Of a stretch of DNA of 18,945 nt, positions 1-6,515 are shown in pieces. Each line of letters opens with the position of its first letter. Within the stretch, counting starts at the first letter, position 1. Source of the DNA: JAVBNW01 sp031551255. GTDB taxonomy: Bacteria > Bacillota > Clostridia > Christensenellales > UBA1750. A model generated the notes under the pieces. That model did no database searches, was not told the origin of the DNA, and saw only the letters and a list, made by a program, of their open reading frames with translations. The translations under genes were made by a program, and so were the position numbers. The stretch covers positions 1-18,945 of the forward strand of contig JAVBNW010000044.1 in the NCBI GenBank assembly GCA_031551255.1, given 5' to 3'.

Positions 1-329
1 CCAAGGTCGTGCCCCAGGGCGACAGCCTCCGCCAGATCCTCGTTAAGCCTAAGCGCCCGGGCAAGCGTGCGCGCCACCTGTGCAACCTCAAGCGTATGGG
101 TAAGCCGCGTGCGGAAGTGATCGCCTTCATCGGGCAAAAAACACTGCGTCTTATACTTGAGTCTGCGAAAGCTCTTGCAGTGGATGATTCGGTCGCGATC
201 GCGCTGAAAATCCGTGCGCAACGAACAAGGTTCTACGGCCCGCACCCTGCCGCGGGATTCGGCGGCGCAAACGGCGTAGCGGCACAGCCTTGCGCGCTCC
301 TCCTGTTCTATGCGTTCGCGGACGGTCAT
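1..329 (-). CDS. dgt: dGTP triphosphohydrolase-like protein (dGTPase, HD superfamily), 5' part only
   Basis: Reading the minus strand from the ATG at 329 gives about 109 residues before the window ends. They contain the hallmark dGTPase N-terminus: RDRDRIIHCKSFRRLKYKTQ (residues 43-62), then GDHFRTRLTHTLEVAQVART and, at the very edge, GHDLG. The histidines of RTRLTH (H78) and the H107-D108 pair are metal ligands of the HD phosphohydrolase fold. The family hydrolyses dGTP to deoxyguanosine and triphosphate, adjusting DNA precursor pools. The ATG is preceded by GAGGTGA about 4-5 bases upstream, and an in-frame TGA lies a short way further upstream, so no longer ATG start is possible. In many Firmicutes dgt precedes dnaG and rpoD, so those may lie to the left; this cannot be seen here. 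The gene is cut by the window edge, not broken. Confidence 0.9.
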   Translation of the reverse strand, partial: MTVRERIEQEERARLCRYAVCAAESRGRVRAVEPCSLRTDFQRDRDRIIHCKSFRRLKYKTQCFLPDEGDHFRTRLTHTLEVAQVARTLARALRLNEDLAEAVALGHDL

Positions 330-333
330 GCCA

Positions 334-411
334 TCACCTCGCGCAGAAAATGTTCTTCACCGGATGCACAAAATCCTTCTTTTCAGCCTGTCCTAAGGCA
401 AAGTGAGCCAT
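334..411 (-). CDS. Possible 25-residue ORF just upstream of dgt
   Basis: An ATG at 411 opens a 25-codon frame starting MAHFALGQAEKKDF whose TGA ends 4 bases before the dgt ATG; the dgt ribosome binding site sits inside its last codons. The frame stays open without a start codon ATG for another 50-odd codons upstream, to a TAG near 565. No ribosome binding site stands before the ATG at 411. The tight spacing to dgt is what one expects of a coupled leader ORF, but chance is a fair alternative. I do not recognise the protein. Confidence 0.2.
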   Translation of the reverse strand: MAHFALGQAEKKDFVHPVKNIFCAR

Positions 412-412
412 G

Positions 413-446
413 ATATAGACAATTTGCCCTTCCCGATCGTCTATAT
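413..446. repeat. Inverted repeat ATATAGAC / GTCTATAT upstream of dgt
   Basis: ATATAGAC (413-420) and GTCTATAT (439-446) are perfect 8-bp arms separated by 18 bp, in the stretch that must carry dgt's upstream control region. There is no T tract on either strand, so it is not an intrinsic terminator. It could be an operator for a dimeric regulator or an RNA hairpin; neither is proven. Confidence 0.45.
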
Positions 447-682
447 ACGCGCCAGCACCTGAAAAATGTCGCCGGTTTGTGAAGCGTATGCGCAAAAAAG
501 ATGCAAAATGCACGGGGAATATGGAAAATCCTATGGCATAGTACGGCCCGTTATCATCATAATCCTACCCTACCGCGTCCACTGACGGATGAGAATGGGG
601 CGGCGGGATACACAAAGAGCGGCGCTTCGGGTGACATGGCCCGGAGCGCCGCCGCGCGTGGAAAGCTTTCCCGCAGCGCCGG
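447..682. other. Non-coding stretch between dgt and recO with a GC-rich hairpin
   Basis: No convincing gene is seen here. The main structure is a hairpin with 13-bp arms at 619-631 and 640-652 (one G-T pair, 8-nt loop). On the minus strand it is followed by a weak TCTTTG tail, on the plus strand by none, so its role as a terminator is doubtful. A perfect 12-bp palindrome, GGAAAGCTTTCC, lies at 660-671. Confidence 0.5.
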
Positions 683-711
683 TTGCGCGTCCAACCTCTT
701 TGTCGTACAAT
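683..711 (+). promoter_or_regulatory. Predicted sigma-A promoter of recO
   Basis: TTGCGC (683-688) and TACAAT (706-711) are separated by exactly 17 bp. Transcription would start near 718, leaving a leader of only about 20 nt that holds the AAGGAGGGG ribosome binding site at 722-730. The -35 matches consensus at only three positions, so confidence is moderate. Confidence 0.5.
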
Positions 712-736
712 CACATAGAATAAGGAGGGGAAGGAT

Positions 737-1459
737 ATGCCAAGCATTACCGCGCGGGCCATCGTGCTGCGCGCAGCGGAATATAAAGATTATGACCGCA
801 TCCTGACCCTGTTCACGCTGGGCAAGGGCGCGGTGACGGCTGCGGCGCGATACTGCCGCAGGATCAAGTCTCCTCTGCTCAACGCCGCCGTTCCGTTTGT
901 GGCTGGAGAATTCGTTTTAACCGAGCGGCAGGGACGTTACACCATAGCCTCCTGTACCGTCGAGGATGCTCACTATTCCTTGAGGGACGATCCTGAGCGG
1001 CTTGCGTGTGCCACATATATCTGCTCGCTGTGTGAAGAAGTCGTTCAGCCCGGCCAACCGGCAGACGAGTTGTTCGCGCTTTGCCTGCGCGCGCTCGCCC
1101 ATCTTTGCTACGCCAAATCCTCCCCTTATGCCGCTACGCTTTGCTTTCTGATGCGCCTTCTGGACGAGCAGGGCGTAGGCCCGATCCTCGCGCGCTGTTC
1201 ACGTTGCTCAAAGCCCCTGGGCGCGCGCGCCGCGTTCGATGCGCAAGGTTCGGGCGCTTTATGCCTAGCATGCGCTCAGGGAATGCAAAGCGTTTCTACG
1301 GAAGCGCTGCTCGAGGCCGACGCACTGCGCTCAGGTCCTTTTGATCCACCCGAGCGGGTCGGCGTCGAGGCGTTCGATTTGCTATGCGCTTATGCCGTCG
1401 CTCATTTTGAACGCAGCTTCAAGGCGTTAAGTTTTCTTAAGAAAATGCAAAACATATAA
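737..1459 (+). CDS. recO: DNA repair protein RecO
   Basis: A 240-residue protein, the usual RecO length. RecO helps RecR load RecA onto SSB-coated single-stranded DNA in the RecFOR recombinational repair pathway and also anneals DNA. The N-terminal ~75 residues fit the RecO OB fold (start MPSITARAIVLRAAEYKDYD, then the basic stretch RYCRRIKSPL). The C-terminal helical domain carries a zinc-finger-like four-cysteine set, C154-x2-C157 and C176-x2-C179, as in many Gram-positive RecO proteins. AAGGAGGGG lies 6-8 bases before the ATG, which settles the start. The gene appears to be transcribed alone from a promoter just upstream; the 380-bp gap to ppdK and ppdK's own promoter argue against an operon with it. 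No clear terminator follows the TAA. Confidence 0.92.
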   Translation: MPSITARAIVLRAAEYKDYDRILTLFTLGKGAVTAAARYCRRIKSPLLNAAVPFVAGEFVLTERQGRYTIASCTVEDAHYSLRDDPERLACATYICSLCEEVVQPGQPADELFALCLRALAHLCYAKSSPYAATLCFLMRLLDEQGVGPILARCSRCSKPLGARAAFDAQGSGALCLACAQGMQSVSTEALLEADALRSGPFDPPERVGVEAFDLLCAYAVAHFERSFKALSFLKKMQNI

Positions 1460-1515
1460 ATAGTGCTTTTCTCTTTCTCCCCTATAAAACCGCTGCGATA
1501 ATTTCATAGAAGTAG

Positions 1516-1594
1516 AATGACGAGGTGAGAAATGAGAGAGCGCGTTCTTCGTCGTTTCTGCTTTAAAGAAACCCCAGTTTCTTTTGAAAGAGGA
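1516..1594 (+). repeat. Dispersed hairpin repeat, copy A
   Basis: This ~80-bp segment matches the reverse complement of 4649-4728 along its whole length, roughly three bases in four by eye. Both copies share a GAGAGCGCGTTC-like core and end in a hairpin. In this copy the hairpin is AAAGAAAC (1565-1572), loop CCCA, GTTTCTTT (1577-1584). It lies between recO and ppdK and interrupts nothing visible. It has no T tract, so it is unlikely to be a simple terminator. Confidence 0.75.
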
Positions 1595-1721
1595 GGGGCC
1601 GCGTGGCGAACCTACCCTGCACTACCGCAGTAGTACAGGGTTTGACGCGCAGTGCGCCCAACGAAATAGGGGGGTTCCGCCCCCATTTACATGTTCTTTA
1701 CCACTTTTGAGCAGAATTAGG
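1595..1721. other. Remaining recO-ppdK spacer with two further hairpins
   Basis: No gene is supported. A hairpin at 1614-1641 pairs ACCCTG-x-ACTAC with GTAGT-x-CAGGGT (one mismatch, loop CGCA). A second small G/C hairpin lies at about 1669-1684 (GGGGG/CCCCC). Neither is followed by a T run. Confidence 0.5.
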
Positions 1722-1750
1722 TTGTCAGCTCCGATTGCTTCATCTACAAT
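1722..1750 (+). promoter_or_regulatory. Predicted sigma-A promoter of ppdK
   Basis: TTGTCA (1722-1727), a 17-bp spacer and TACAAT (1745-1750): 10 of 12 consensus positions agree. The start point would be near 1757, giving an untranslated leader of about 80 nt before the ATG at 1838. Confidence 0.7.
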
Positions 1751-1837
1751 GAGGCGATTCAATCAGCAAATATTCCGTACAGCGAAACGAAACCGTTGAA
1801 CACGTGCGAAACGCGCACAGGAATTGGAGGATTGTCC

Positions 1838-4486
1838 ATGTCCCACAAGTACGTCTACTTATTCCAGGAAGGCAACGCCGGAATGCGCGATCTGCTCGGC
1901 GGCAAGGGCGCCAACCTCGCAGAAATGACCGTGCTCGGCCTGCCGGTGCCACAGGGCTTTACCGTATCCACCGAGGCCTGCACCCGCTATTACAAAGATG
2001 GCGAAATGATCGCCCCGGACATCGAGGCGCAGATCGACGAAGCCCTCAAAAAGACCGAGGAGATGTGCGGCAAGCAATTTGGCAACATCGACAATCCGTT
2101 CCTCGTGTCGGTTCGCTCCGGCGCGCGGGTTTCGATGCCCGGCATGATGGATACGATTTTGAACCTTGGCCTTAACGATACTTCCGTTAAGGGGCTTGCC
2201 AAGCTTACCGGCAACGAGCGCTTTGCCTACGATAGCTATCGCCGCTTCATCATGATGTTCTCGGATGTCGTAATGGAAGTGGAAAAGTCGAAATTCGAAA
2301 AGATTCTCGATGCCGTCAAGGAAGAGAACGGCTGCCAGAGCGATACGGACCTGACGGCCGAAAACCTTAAGGATATTGTAAAGCAATATAAAACTCTATA
2401 TCTTGCTCAAAAGGGTACGGAATTCCCGCAGGAGCCCAAAGCGCAGCTCATCGAAGCCATCAAGGCGGTATTCCGCTCCTGGGATAACCCGCGCGCCATC
2501 TACTATCGCCGCATGAACGACATCTCCGGCGACTGGGGCACGGCGGTCAACGTGCAGGCGATGGTGTTCGGCAACATGGGCAGCGATTCGGGCACCGGCG
2601 TCGCCTTCACCCGCGACCCGTCCACCGGCGAGCGTCGCCTGTATGGCGAGTACCTGATCGACGCTCAGGGTGAGGACGTGGTTTCCGGCGTGCGCACGCC
2701 CAACCCGATTTCCACGCTGGAGAAGGACATGCCCGGCGTGTATAAGCAGTTTGTCGAAACCGCGAACCGCTTGGAGAATCACTACAAAGATATGCAGGAT
2801 ATGGAGTTCACCATCGAGCGCGGCAAGCTTTTCATGCTGCAAACCCGCAGCGGCAAGCGCACCGGCGCGGCGGCGATCAAAATTGCCGTCGATTTGGTGG
2901 ACGAGGGCCTCATCACCAAGGAGCAAGCAGTGCTAAGGGTCGATCCTAAGCAACTTGACGCGCTTTTGCACCCGACGTTCGACCAAACGGCCATGAAAAA
3001 GCTGACGCCCGTCGCCACGGGCCTGCCCGCATCCCCCGGCGCGGCGTCGGGCCGCATCTACTTCACCGCCGAAACCGCCACCGCCGCCACCAAGGCCGGC
3101 CAGGCGACCATCCTCGTGCGCAACGAAACCTCGCCGGAAGATATCGAAGGCATGCACAATGCTCAGGGCATCTTAACGGCCCGCGGCGGCATGACATCCC
3201 ACGCGGCCGTCGTAGCGCGCGGCATGGGCAAGTGCGCGGTCGTAGGCTGCTCGGCGCTGAACATCAACGAAGAGAGCGGCACGATGCGCGTGGGCGAGAA
3301 GATCTACCGCGAGGGCGACTGGCTCTCGCTGGACGGCTCCACCGGCGCGGTATACGGCCAGCAGGTGTCCACCGTGAAGGCCACCGTATCCGGCGATCTT
3401 TCCAAGCTCATGGGCTGGGCGGATACGTTCCGCCGCCTGAAGGTACGCACCAACGCCGATACCCCCGCCGACGCCGCAACCGCCGTGTCCTTCGGCGCCG
3501 AGGGCATCGGGCTTACGCGCACCGAGCATATGTTCTTCGAGGCCGACCGCATCAAATCCGTGCGCGAGATGATCCTCGCCCAGGATGCCCAGACGCGCCG
3601 GGCCGCCCTGATGCGTCTTCTGCCCATGCAGCGCGGCGATTTCGAGGGCATCTACAAGGCCATGGAGGGCCGCCCCGTCACGATCCGCTTCCTGGATCCG
3701 CCGCTGCACGAGTTCTTGCCGCAGGTATCGGATACCGAAGCCATCGCGGGCATCGCGAAGGAGCTGGGCGTCACCGCCGCAGATATCAGCGATAAGATTC
3801 ACGCGCTGCACGAGTTTAACCCGATGCTTGGGCATCGCGGCTGCCGCCTGACCGTTTCCTTTCCCGAAATCGCCGAGATGCAGACGCGCGCCGTCATCGA
3901 GGCGGCAATCAACGTCTCCAAGGAAACCGGGGTTGCGGTCGTTCCGGAGATCATGATTCCGCTCGTTGGCGATGAAAAAGAGTTTACCTTCGTCAAGAAC
4001 ATCGTGGACGAAACGGCCAAGGCCGTATGCGCCGAGAAAGGCGCGGAGCTTACGTACCTGGTCGGCACGATGATCGAGCTGCCGCGCGCGTGCATGGTGG
4101 CCGACAAGATCGCCCAGGGCGCGGAGTTCTTCTCCTTCGGCACCAACGACCTTACGCAGACCACGTTCGGCCTCTCGCGCGACGACGCGGGGAAATTCCT
4201 TGAGGATTACTACGCCCGCAAGATCTACGAATCCGACCCCTTCGCCAGGATCGACCAGGACGGCGTCGGCGCCCTGATGCAAATTGCGGTGGAAAAGGGC
4301 CGCTCCACGCGCCCGAACATCAAGCTAGGCATCTGCGGCGAGCATGGCGGGGATCCCAGCTCGGTCATCTTCTGCCACAAGCTGGGGCTTGAGTACGTAT
4401 CCTGCTCACCCTACCGGGTGCCCATCGCCCGCCTGGCTGCCGCGCAGGCCGCGATCAACGAAAAGAACGCCGCCGACAAGCGGTAG
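1838..4486 (+). CDS. ppdK: Pyruvate, phosphate dikinase
   Basis: An 882-residue cytoplasmic enzyme that interconverts pyruvate + ATP + Pi and phosphoenolpyruvate + AMP + PPi; in anaerobic Clostridia it often works in glycolysis or in PEP supply. Domains run in the family order: ATP-grasp nucleotide-binding domain (about 1-345, with LGGKGANLAEM and MQDMEFTIERGKLFMLQTR), swivelling phosphohistidine domain with GGMTSHAAVVARGMGKC, where the catalytic His falls at residue 455 as in the Clostridium symbiosum enzyme, and the C-terminal PEP/pyruvate barrel (about 520-882) with GLTRTEHMFF, SFGTNDLTQTTFGLSRDD and GICGEHGGDP (C833). The ATG at 1838 is chosen because GGAGG stands 7 bases before it and the protein then begins like homologues; an in-frame TTG at 1796 is rejected. 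It has its own promoter and terminator, so it looks monocistronic. No PPDK regulatory kinase gene is in the window. Confidence 0.98.
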   Translation: MSHKYVYLFQEGNAGMRDLLGGKGANLAEMTVLGLPVPQGFTVSTEACTRYYKDGEMIAPDIEAQIDEALKKTEEMCGKQFGNIDNPFLVSVRSGARVSMPGMMDTILNLGLNDTSVKGLAKLTGNERFAYDSYRRFIMMFSDVVMEVEKSKFEKILDAVKEENGCQSDTDLTAENLKDIVKQYKTLYLAQKGTEFPQEPKAQLIEAIKAVFRSWDNPRAIYYRRMNDISGDWGTAVNVQAMVFGNMGSDSGTGVAFTRDPSTGERRLYGEYLIDAQGEDVVSGVRTPNPISTLEKDMPGVYKQFVETANRLENHYKDMQDMEFTIERGKLFMLQTRSGKRTGAAAIKIAVDLVDEGLITKEQAVLRVDPKQLDALLHPTFDQTAMKKLTPVATGLPASPGAASGRIYFTAETATAATKAGQATILVRNETSPEDIEGMHNAQGILTARGGMTSHAAVVARGMGKCAVVGCSALNINEESGTMRVGEKIYREGDWLSLDGSTGAVYGQQVSTVKATVSGDLSKLMGWADTFRRLKVRTNADTPADAATAVSFGAEGIGLTRTEHMFFEADRIKSVREMILAQDAQTRRAALMRLLPMQRGDFEGIYKAMEGRPVTIRFLDPPLHEFLPQVSDTEAIAGIAKELGVTAADISDKIHALHEFNPMLGHRGCRLTVSFPEIAEMQTRAVIEAAINVSKETGVAVVPEIMIPLVGDEKEFTFVKNIVDETAKAVCAEKGAELTYLVGTMIELPRACMVADKIAQGAEFFSFGTNDLTQTTFGLSRDDAGKFLEDYYARKIYESDPFARIDQDGVGALMQIAVEKGRSTRPNIKLGICGEHGGDPSSVIFCHKLGLEYVSCSPYRVPIARLAAAQAAINEKNAADKR

Positions 4487-5019
4487 GATTGCGTGTAAAG
4501 GCCGGGTATGCCATCGAACGATCGCATACCCGGTTTTTTATGCAAGGAGGAAGGGCCTGTGAAGAAGATGCTGCCTCGTCGGTTTGCACTGCGCTCCGAA
4601 ATCCCACCAAACTGCGGTATGCTGGGATTTTTTATGCTCCGTGAAACTTCCTCTTCCCAAAGAAACTGAGGTTTCTTTGGGAAGAGGAAGGACGAGGAAC
4701 GCGCGCTCTCGTTTCCTTCCCCGTCGTTCTTCTTACTCCTCAAAATCGCCACATCGGTTTTAAGATAATCGGCCGACGCGGTGGCAAAGCCAACCACCTC
4801 GCAATCGCCGCTCTTGTACCGAACGCGATAGGTCACGGCCATGCCATCGAAGTAGGGATCGAGCTGCAAGGGCTCCGACGCCACAATAGCCAGATGCCCG
4901 CCCAGCGACTCCAGAGAAGCAATCGGCTTTATGGCGCATGCGGTCGCGGAGAACAAGAGCATCAACACAAGACCAGTAACCCCCCCATGTATCTTCTTTT
5001 CACATGCACTTCCCCCCAC
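4411..5019 (-). CDS. Small predicted lipoprotein with an aberrant, probably acquired C-terminus
   Basis: The minus-strand frame from a GTG at 5019 codes for 202 residues. The first ~96 look genuine: two lysines, the hydrophobic stretch GLVLMLLFSATAC with a lipobox-type Cys at 28, then a plausible small extracytoplasmic domain (LAIVASEPLQLDPYFDGM, VTYRVRYKSGDCEVVGFAT). From about residue 97 the frame is made by the dispersed repeat at 4649-4728, then by the antisense of two terminators, and finally by 76 bp antisense to ppdK. The simplest reading is that the repeat replaced the original 3' end and the frame happens to stay open, so this may be a decayed gene. I do not recognise the family. The start is uncertain because the ribosome binding site is weak. 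It follows the XRE gene's terminator, so its own promoter would have to lie in the 85-bp gap. Confidence 0.5.
   Translation of the reverse strand: MGGSACEKKIHGGVTGLVLMLLFSATACAIKPIASLESLGGHLAIVASEPLQLDPYFDGMAVTYRVRYKSGDCEVVGFATASADYLKTDVAILRSKKNDGEGNESARSSSFLFPKKPQFLWEEEVSRSIKNPSIPQFGGISERSANRRGSIFFTGPSSLHKKPGMRSFDGIPGLYTQSYRLSAAFFSLIAACAAARRAMGTR
4502..4539 (+). terminator. Intrinsic terminator of ppdK
   Basis: Perfect 10-bp stem, CCGGGTATGC (4502-4511) with GCATACCCGG (4524-4533), a 12-nt loop and six Ts at 4534-4539, starting 15 bp after the ppdK stop codon. Confidence 0.92.
4559..4669 (+). CDS. Possible 36-residue ORF between two terminators
   Basis: AAGGAGG (4544-4550) stands 8 bases before a GTG that opens a 36-codon frame starting MKKMLPRRFALRSEIPP and ending at a TGA in the loop of the repeat hairpin. 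The ribosome binding site is strong. Against it: the frame begins just after ppdK's terminator with no visible promoter, contains a second terminator-like hairpin, and ends inside the dispersed repeat. It may be the stump of a gene cut off by that repeat, or a chance frame. Confidence 0.25.
   Translation: MKKMLPRRFALRSEIPPNCGMLGFFMLRETSSSQRN
4599..4633 (+). terminator. Second terminator-like hairpin after ppdK
   Basis: AAATCCCA (4599-4606) pairs with TGGGATTT (4623-4630), with the T run continuing to 4633 (six Ts in all). It points along the plus strand and could act as a back-up terminator for read-through from ppdK. Confidence 0.6.
4647..4728 (-). repeat. Dispersed hairpin repeat, copy B, with a perfect 20-bp stem
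   Basis: Same repeat as 1516-1594 but in the opposite orientation. Here the hairpin is extended to perfect 20-bp arms, 4647-4666 and 4671-4690, with a 4-nt loop; copy A keeps only the inner 8 bp. No T run follows on either strand. The element lies in the 3' part of the minus-strand lipoprotein frame and supplies its residues from about 97 to 124. Confidence 0.8.
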
Positions 5020-5050
5020 TTCGTCACGATGCCGACGGCTAAAGATCGTC

Positions 5051-5090
5051 CAAAAAACAAGCGCCCCGCGTACGCAATACGCAGGGCGTT
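5051..5090 (-). terminator. Intrinsic terminator of the XRE regulator gene
   Basis: Read on the minus strand, ACGCCCTGCGTA pairs with TACGCGGGGCGC (with a T-G pair) around a 5-nt loop, followed by TTGTTTTTTGG. It lies 14 bp beyond the regulator's stop codon. Confidence 0.85.
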
Positions 5091-5103
5091 CAGTCTTTGA
5101 ACA

Positions 5104-5460
5104 TCAGGCGCGGGAAACATGCTCGAGCAGCTTCACGGCATAGTCGAGCTTCGCCTCAAGCAGCGTCAGGCGCGCTATCAGTGCGCCTTCGCACTCCGCA
5201 TCGCACGCGGTATCGGCTTCCGCCGCAACGAAAACGTCCTGTGCAATAGGCGCCAGCATAGCCTGTACATCTTCCAAGGGCTTTTCATAGGCCTTGGCGA
5301 TCTTTTCAAGCGTCTTATCGCGCGGCACGCTCTTGCCCGCAACATAAGCACTGTATTGCCCGACGCTGATACCAATCATGTCGCTGATCTTTCCCTTTGT
5401 CAAGCCCTTGGCAAGTCTTTCATTCTCCATCCATGTGCCCAACTGCGTTTTCACGATCAT
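5104..5460 (-). CDS. XRE-family helix-turn-helix transcriptional regulator
   Basis: A 118-residue protein with a Cro/CI-type HTH in the N-terminal half (about residues 7-64). The segment MENERLAKGLTKGKISDMIG is followed by SVGQYSAYVAGKSVPRDKTL and EKIAKAYEKP, the usual five-helix pattern of the family. The C-terminal half is acidic and ends in a probable amphipathic or coiled helix (LIARLTLLEAKLDYAVKLLEHV) that could serve dimerisation. The ATG at 5460 is chosen because AGGGAGG lies 8 bases upstream; an ATG at 5505 overlaps the predicted promoter and is rejected. The CTGTA-TACAG palindrome over the -10 box suggests self-repression, which is inference. Targets are unknown; no toxin or phage gene is adjacent. 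Confidence 0.82.
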   Translation of the reverse strand: MIVKTQLGTWMENERLAKGLTKGKISDMIGISVGQYSAYVAGKSVPRDKTLEKIAKAYEKPLEDVQAMLAPIAQDVFVAAEADTACDAECEGALIARLTLLEAKLDYAVKLLEHVSRA

Positions 5461-5485
5461 ATCGTAATCCTCCCTTCTCCGTTTT

Positions 5486-5518
5486 CTGTAGTATACAGTA
5501 TGCATTACTACTCTGCAA
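5486..5518 (-). promoter_or_regulatory. Promoter and possible auto-operator of the XRE gene
   Basis: On the minus strand TTGCAG (5513-5518), a 17-bp spacer and TATACT (5490-5495). The palindrome CTGTA-GTA-TACAG (5486-5498) overlies the -10 box exactly where a repressor of this family would bind. Confidence 0.6.
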
Positions 5519-5831
5519 TAGATATTTTATAGAAATAAAGAAAATAGCAATAAATAAAATCAAAAGACTCCAATCTCCTGTACTGTAGCTCTATCTGAAG
5601 CTAACAAGAAGATGGACAAACTTGCATAGTCATAAACCAAAACCAAGAAAGCCCCGCGGTTTGTCAACCACAGGGCCTTCACCTGTAAGAATAGGCGTGT
5701 TTGACACTGTTCTCTCGCCAATTCGCCAATGACACTATTCGGAATGGAGGGCGCTACCCCGCTTGCGGCCTATGAAACATGCCCGACGCCTTGCCCAATA
5801 TTCCTGCACAATCGGCATCACGAAAGACAAT
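5519..5831. other. AT-rich spacer between the two regulator genes
   Basis: About 310 bp with no supportable gene. The part at 5520-5620 is markedly richer in A and T than the rest of the window. The part at 5700-5831 carries no clear signal apart from a TTGACA at 5701-5706 that lacks a good -10 box. Confidence 0.5.
5641..5676 (-). terminator. Intrinsic terminator downstream of the DtxR-family gene
   Basis: On the minus strand GCCCTGTGGTT pairs with AACCGCGGGGC (two T-G pairs, 4-nt loop), followed by TTTCTTGG. It lies about 155 bp after the DtxR-type stop codon, so that transcript would carry a long 3' tail. Confidence 0.7.
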
Positions 5832-6251
5832 CTACAGCCGCTCATCAGGCGTCGCCCGCTCCGGTATCGGCTCTCCGTGTGGGCAAATGCGCGGATGGCC
5901 CAGCAATCGGTCAAGCCTCTGAGCGAGCTTGGCGGATGTTGCGTGCTCGAGCATCTCGGCATCCTCGCCGGCCTCATCGTCGCCATACCCTAAATGACTT
6001 TTGAGAAAAACTTCCCACAACCTGTAGCTGCGAAGCAGCGAAAGGGCCTCGGAAAGCCCTTCATTCGTCAGTGTCATGCCGTAATACGGCGTATAGTCTA
6101 CCATGCCGTCGCGGCTTAGCTTGCCGAGCATTTCGCTGACTGAGGCGGCGGAAACCCCCATTGCCTCCGAGAGTCGCTTATTGCTCACGCGTATCCTCTC
6201 GCCGCCCAGCATATAGATCATCTTTAAATAGTCTTCTTTATTTGCCGTCAT
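5832..6251 (-). CDS. DtxR/MntR-family metal-dependent transcriptional regulator
   Basis: A 139-residue protein of MntR length. The N-terminal winged helix (about 3-64) has KEDYLKMIYML, VSNKRLSEAMGVSAASVSEM and a wing at DYTPYYGMTLT. The dimerisation/metal domain has SYRLWEVFLKSHLGY, AEMLEHATSAKLAQRLDRLL and the family's CPHGEPIP. There is no C-terminal SH3-like domain. Such proteins bind Mn2+ or Fe2+ and then repress metal-uptake genes. Compared with Bacillus subtilis MntR, the Asp of the first helix (D7) and E99, E102 and H103 are kept, but the E11 position is Lys (K10) and the H77 position is Tyr (Y76), so the metal or even metal dependence is uncertain. The ATG at 6251 has GAGAGG 8 bases upstream; a TTG one codon earlier is less likely. 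No transporter target is adjacent in the window. Confidence 0.88.
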   Translation of the reverse strand: MTANKEDYLKMIYMLGGERIRVSNKRLSEAMGVSAASVSEMLGKLSRDGMVDYTPYYGMTLTNEGLSEALSLLRSYRLWEVFLKSHLGYGDDEAGEDAEMLEHATSAKLAQRLDRLLGHPRICPHGEPIPERATPDERL

Positions 6252-6515
6252 CAAATCACCCTCTCCAAACTCAGGTATCCTTCACGCTTAAACTATACCC
6301 TTGAAAAAAACCGCCGAATCAGGCTTTAAGCGGGTAAAACCGCTGGCAATTCATTGAAAAAACGGGGAAAAAATGGGGGAAGACTTAAAAAGCCCGCCTG
6401 CGTGGCGAAGAGCGCCTTTGTGCGCATGCATCAACGTTGTAAGGGTGACCCGCAACGCGCGGCATTACGTAAATTTCGAAATCACAGGTATACCATAATA
6501 CATTGAAAACAATGC
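6252..6515. other. Spacer upstream of the DtxR-family gene
   Basis: No gene is supported. On the minus strand a TATAGT box (6291-6296) could be the -10 of the regulator, but no good -35 sits at the right distance. GGTATACC at 6488-6495 and TTTCGAAA near 6473-6480 are short perfect palindromes of unknown meaning. Confidence 0.4.

Noticed and set aside
3173..4282. Long open frame on the strand opposite ppdK
   Set aside because: It is a shadow of ppdK produced by GC-rich third positions; the ppdK frame has full family motifs and this one has none.
4647..4690. Perfect 20-bp hairpin as a convergent terminator for ppdK and the lipoprotein gene
   Set aside because: No T tract follows on either strand, ppdK already has a terminator, and the hairpin belongs to a dispersed repeat present elsewhere.
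5729..6004. Plus-strand frame opposite the DtxR-family gene, with a TTGACA upstream
   Set aside because: Antisense to a clear regulator gene, no good -10 box and no family resemblance.
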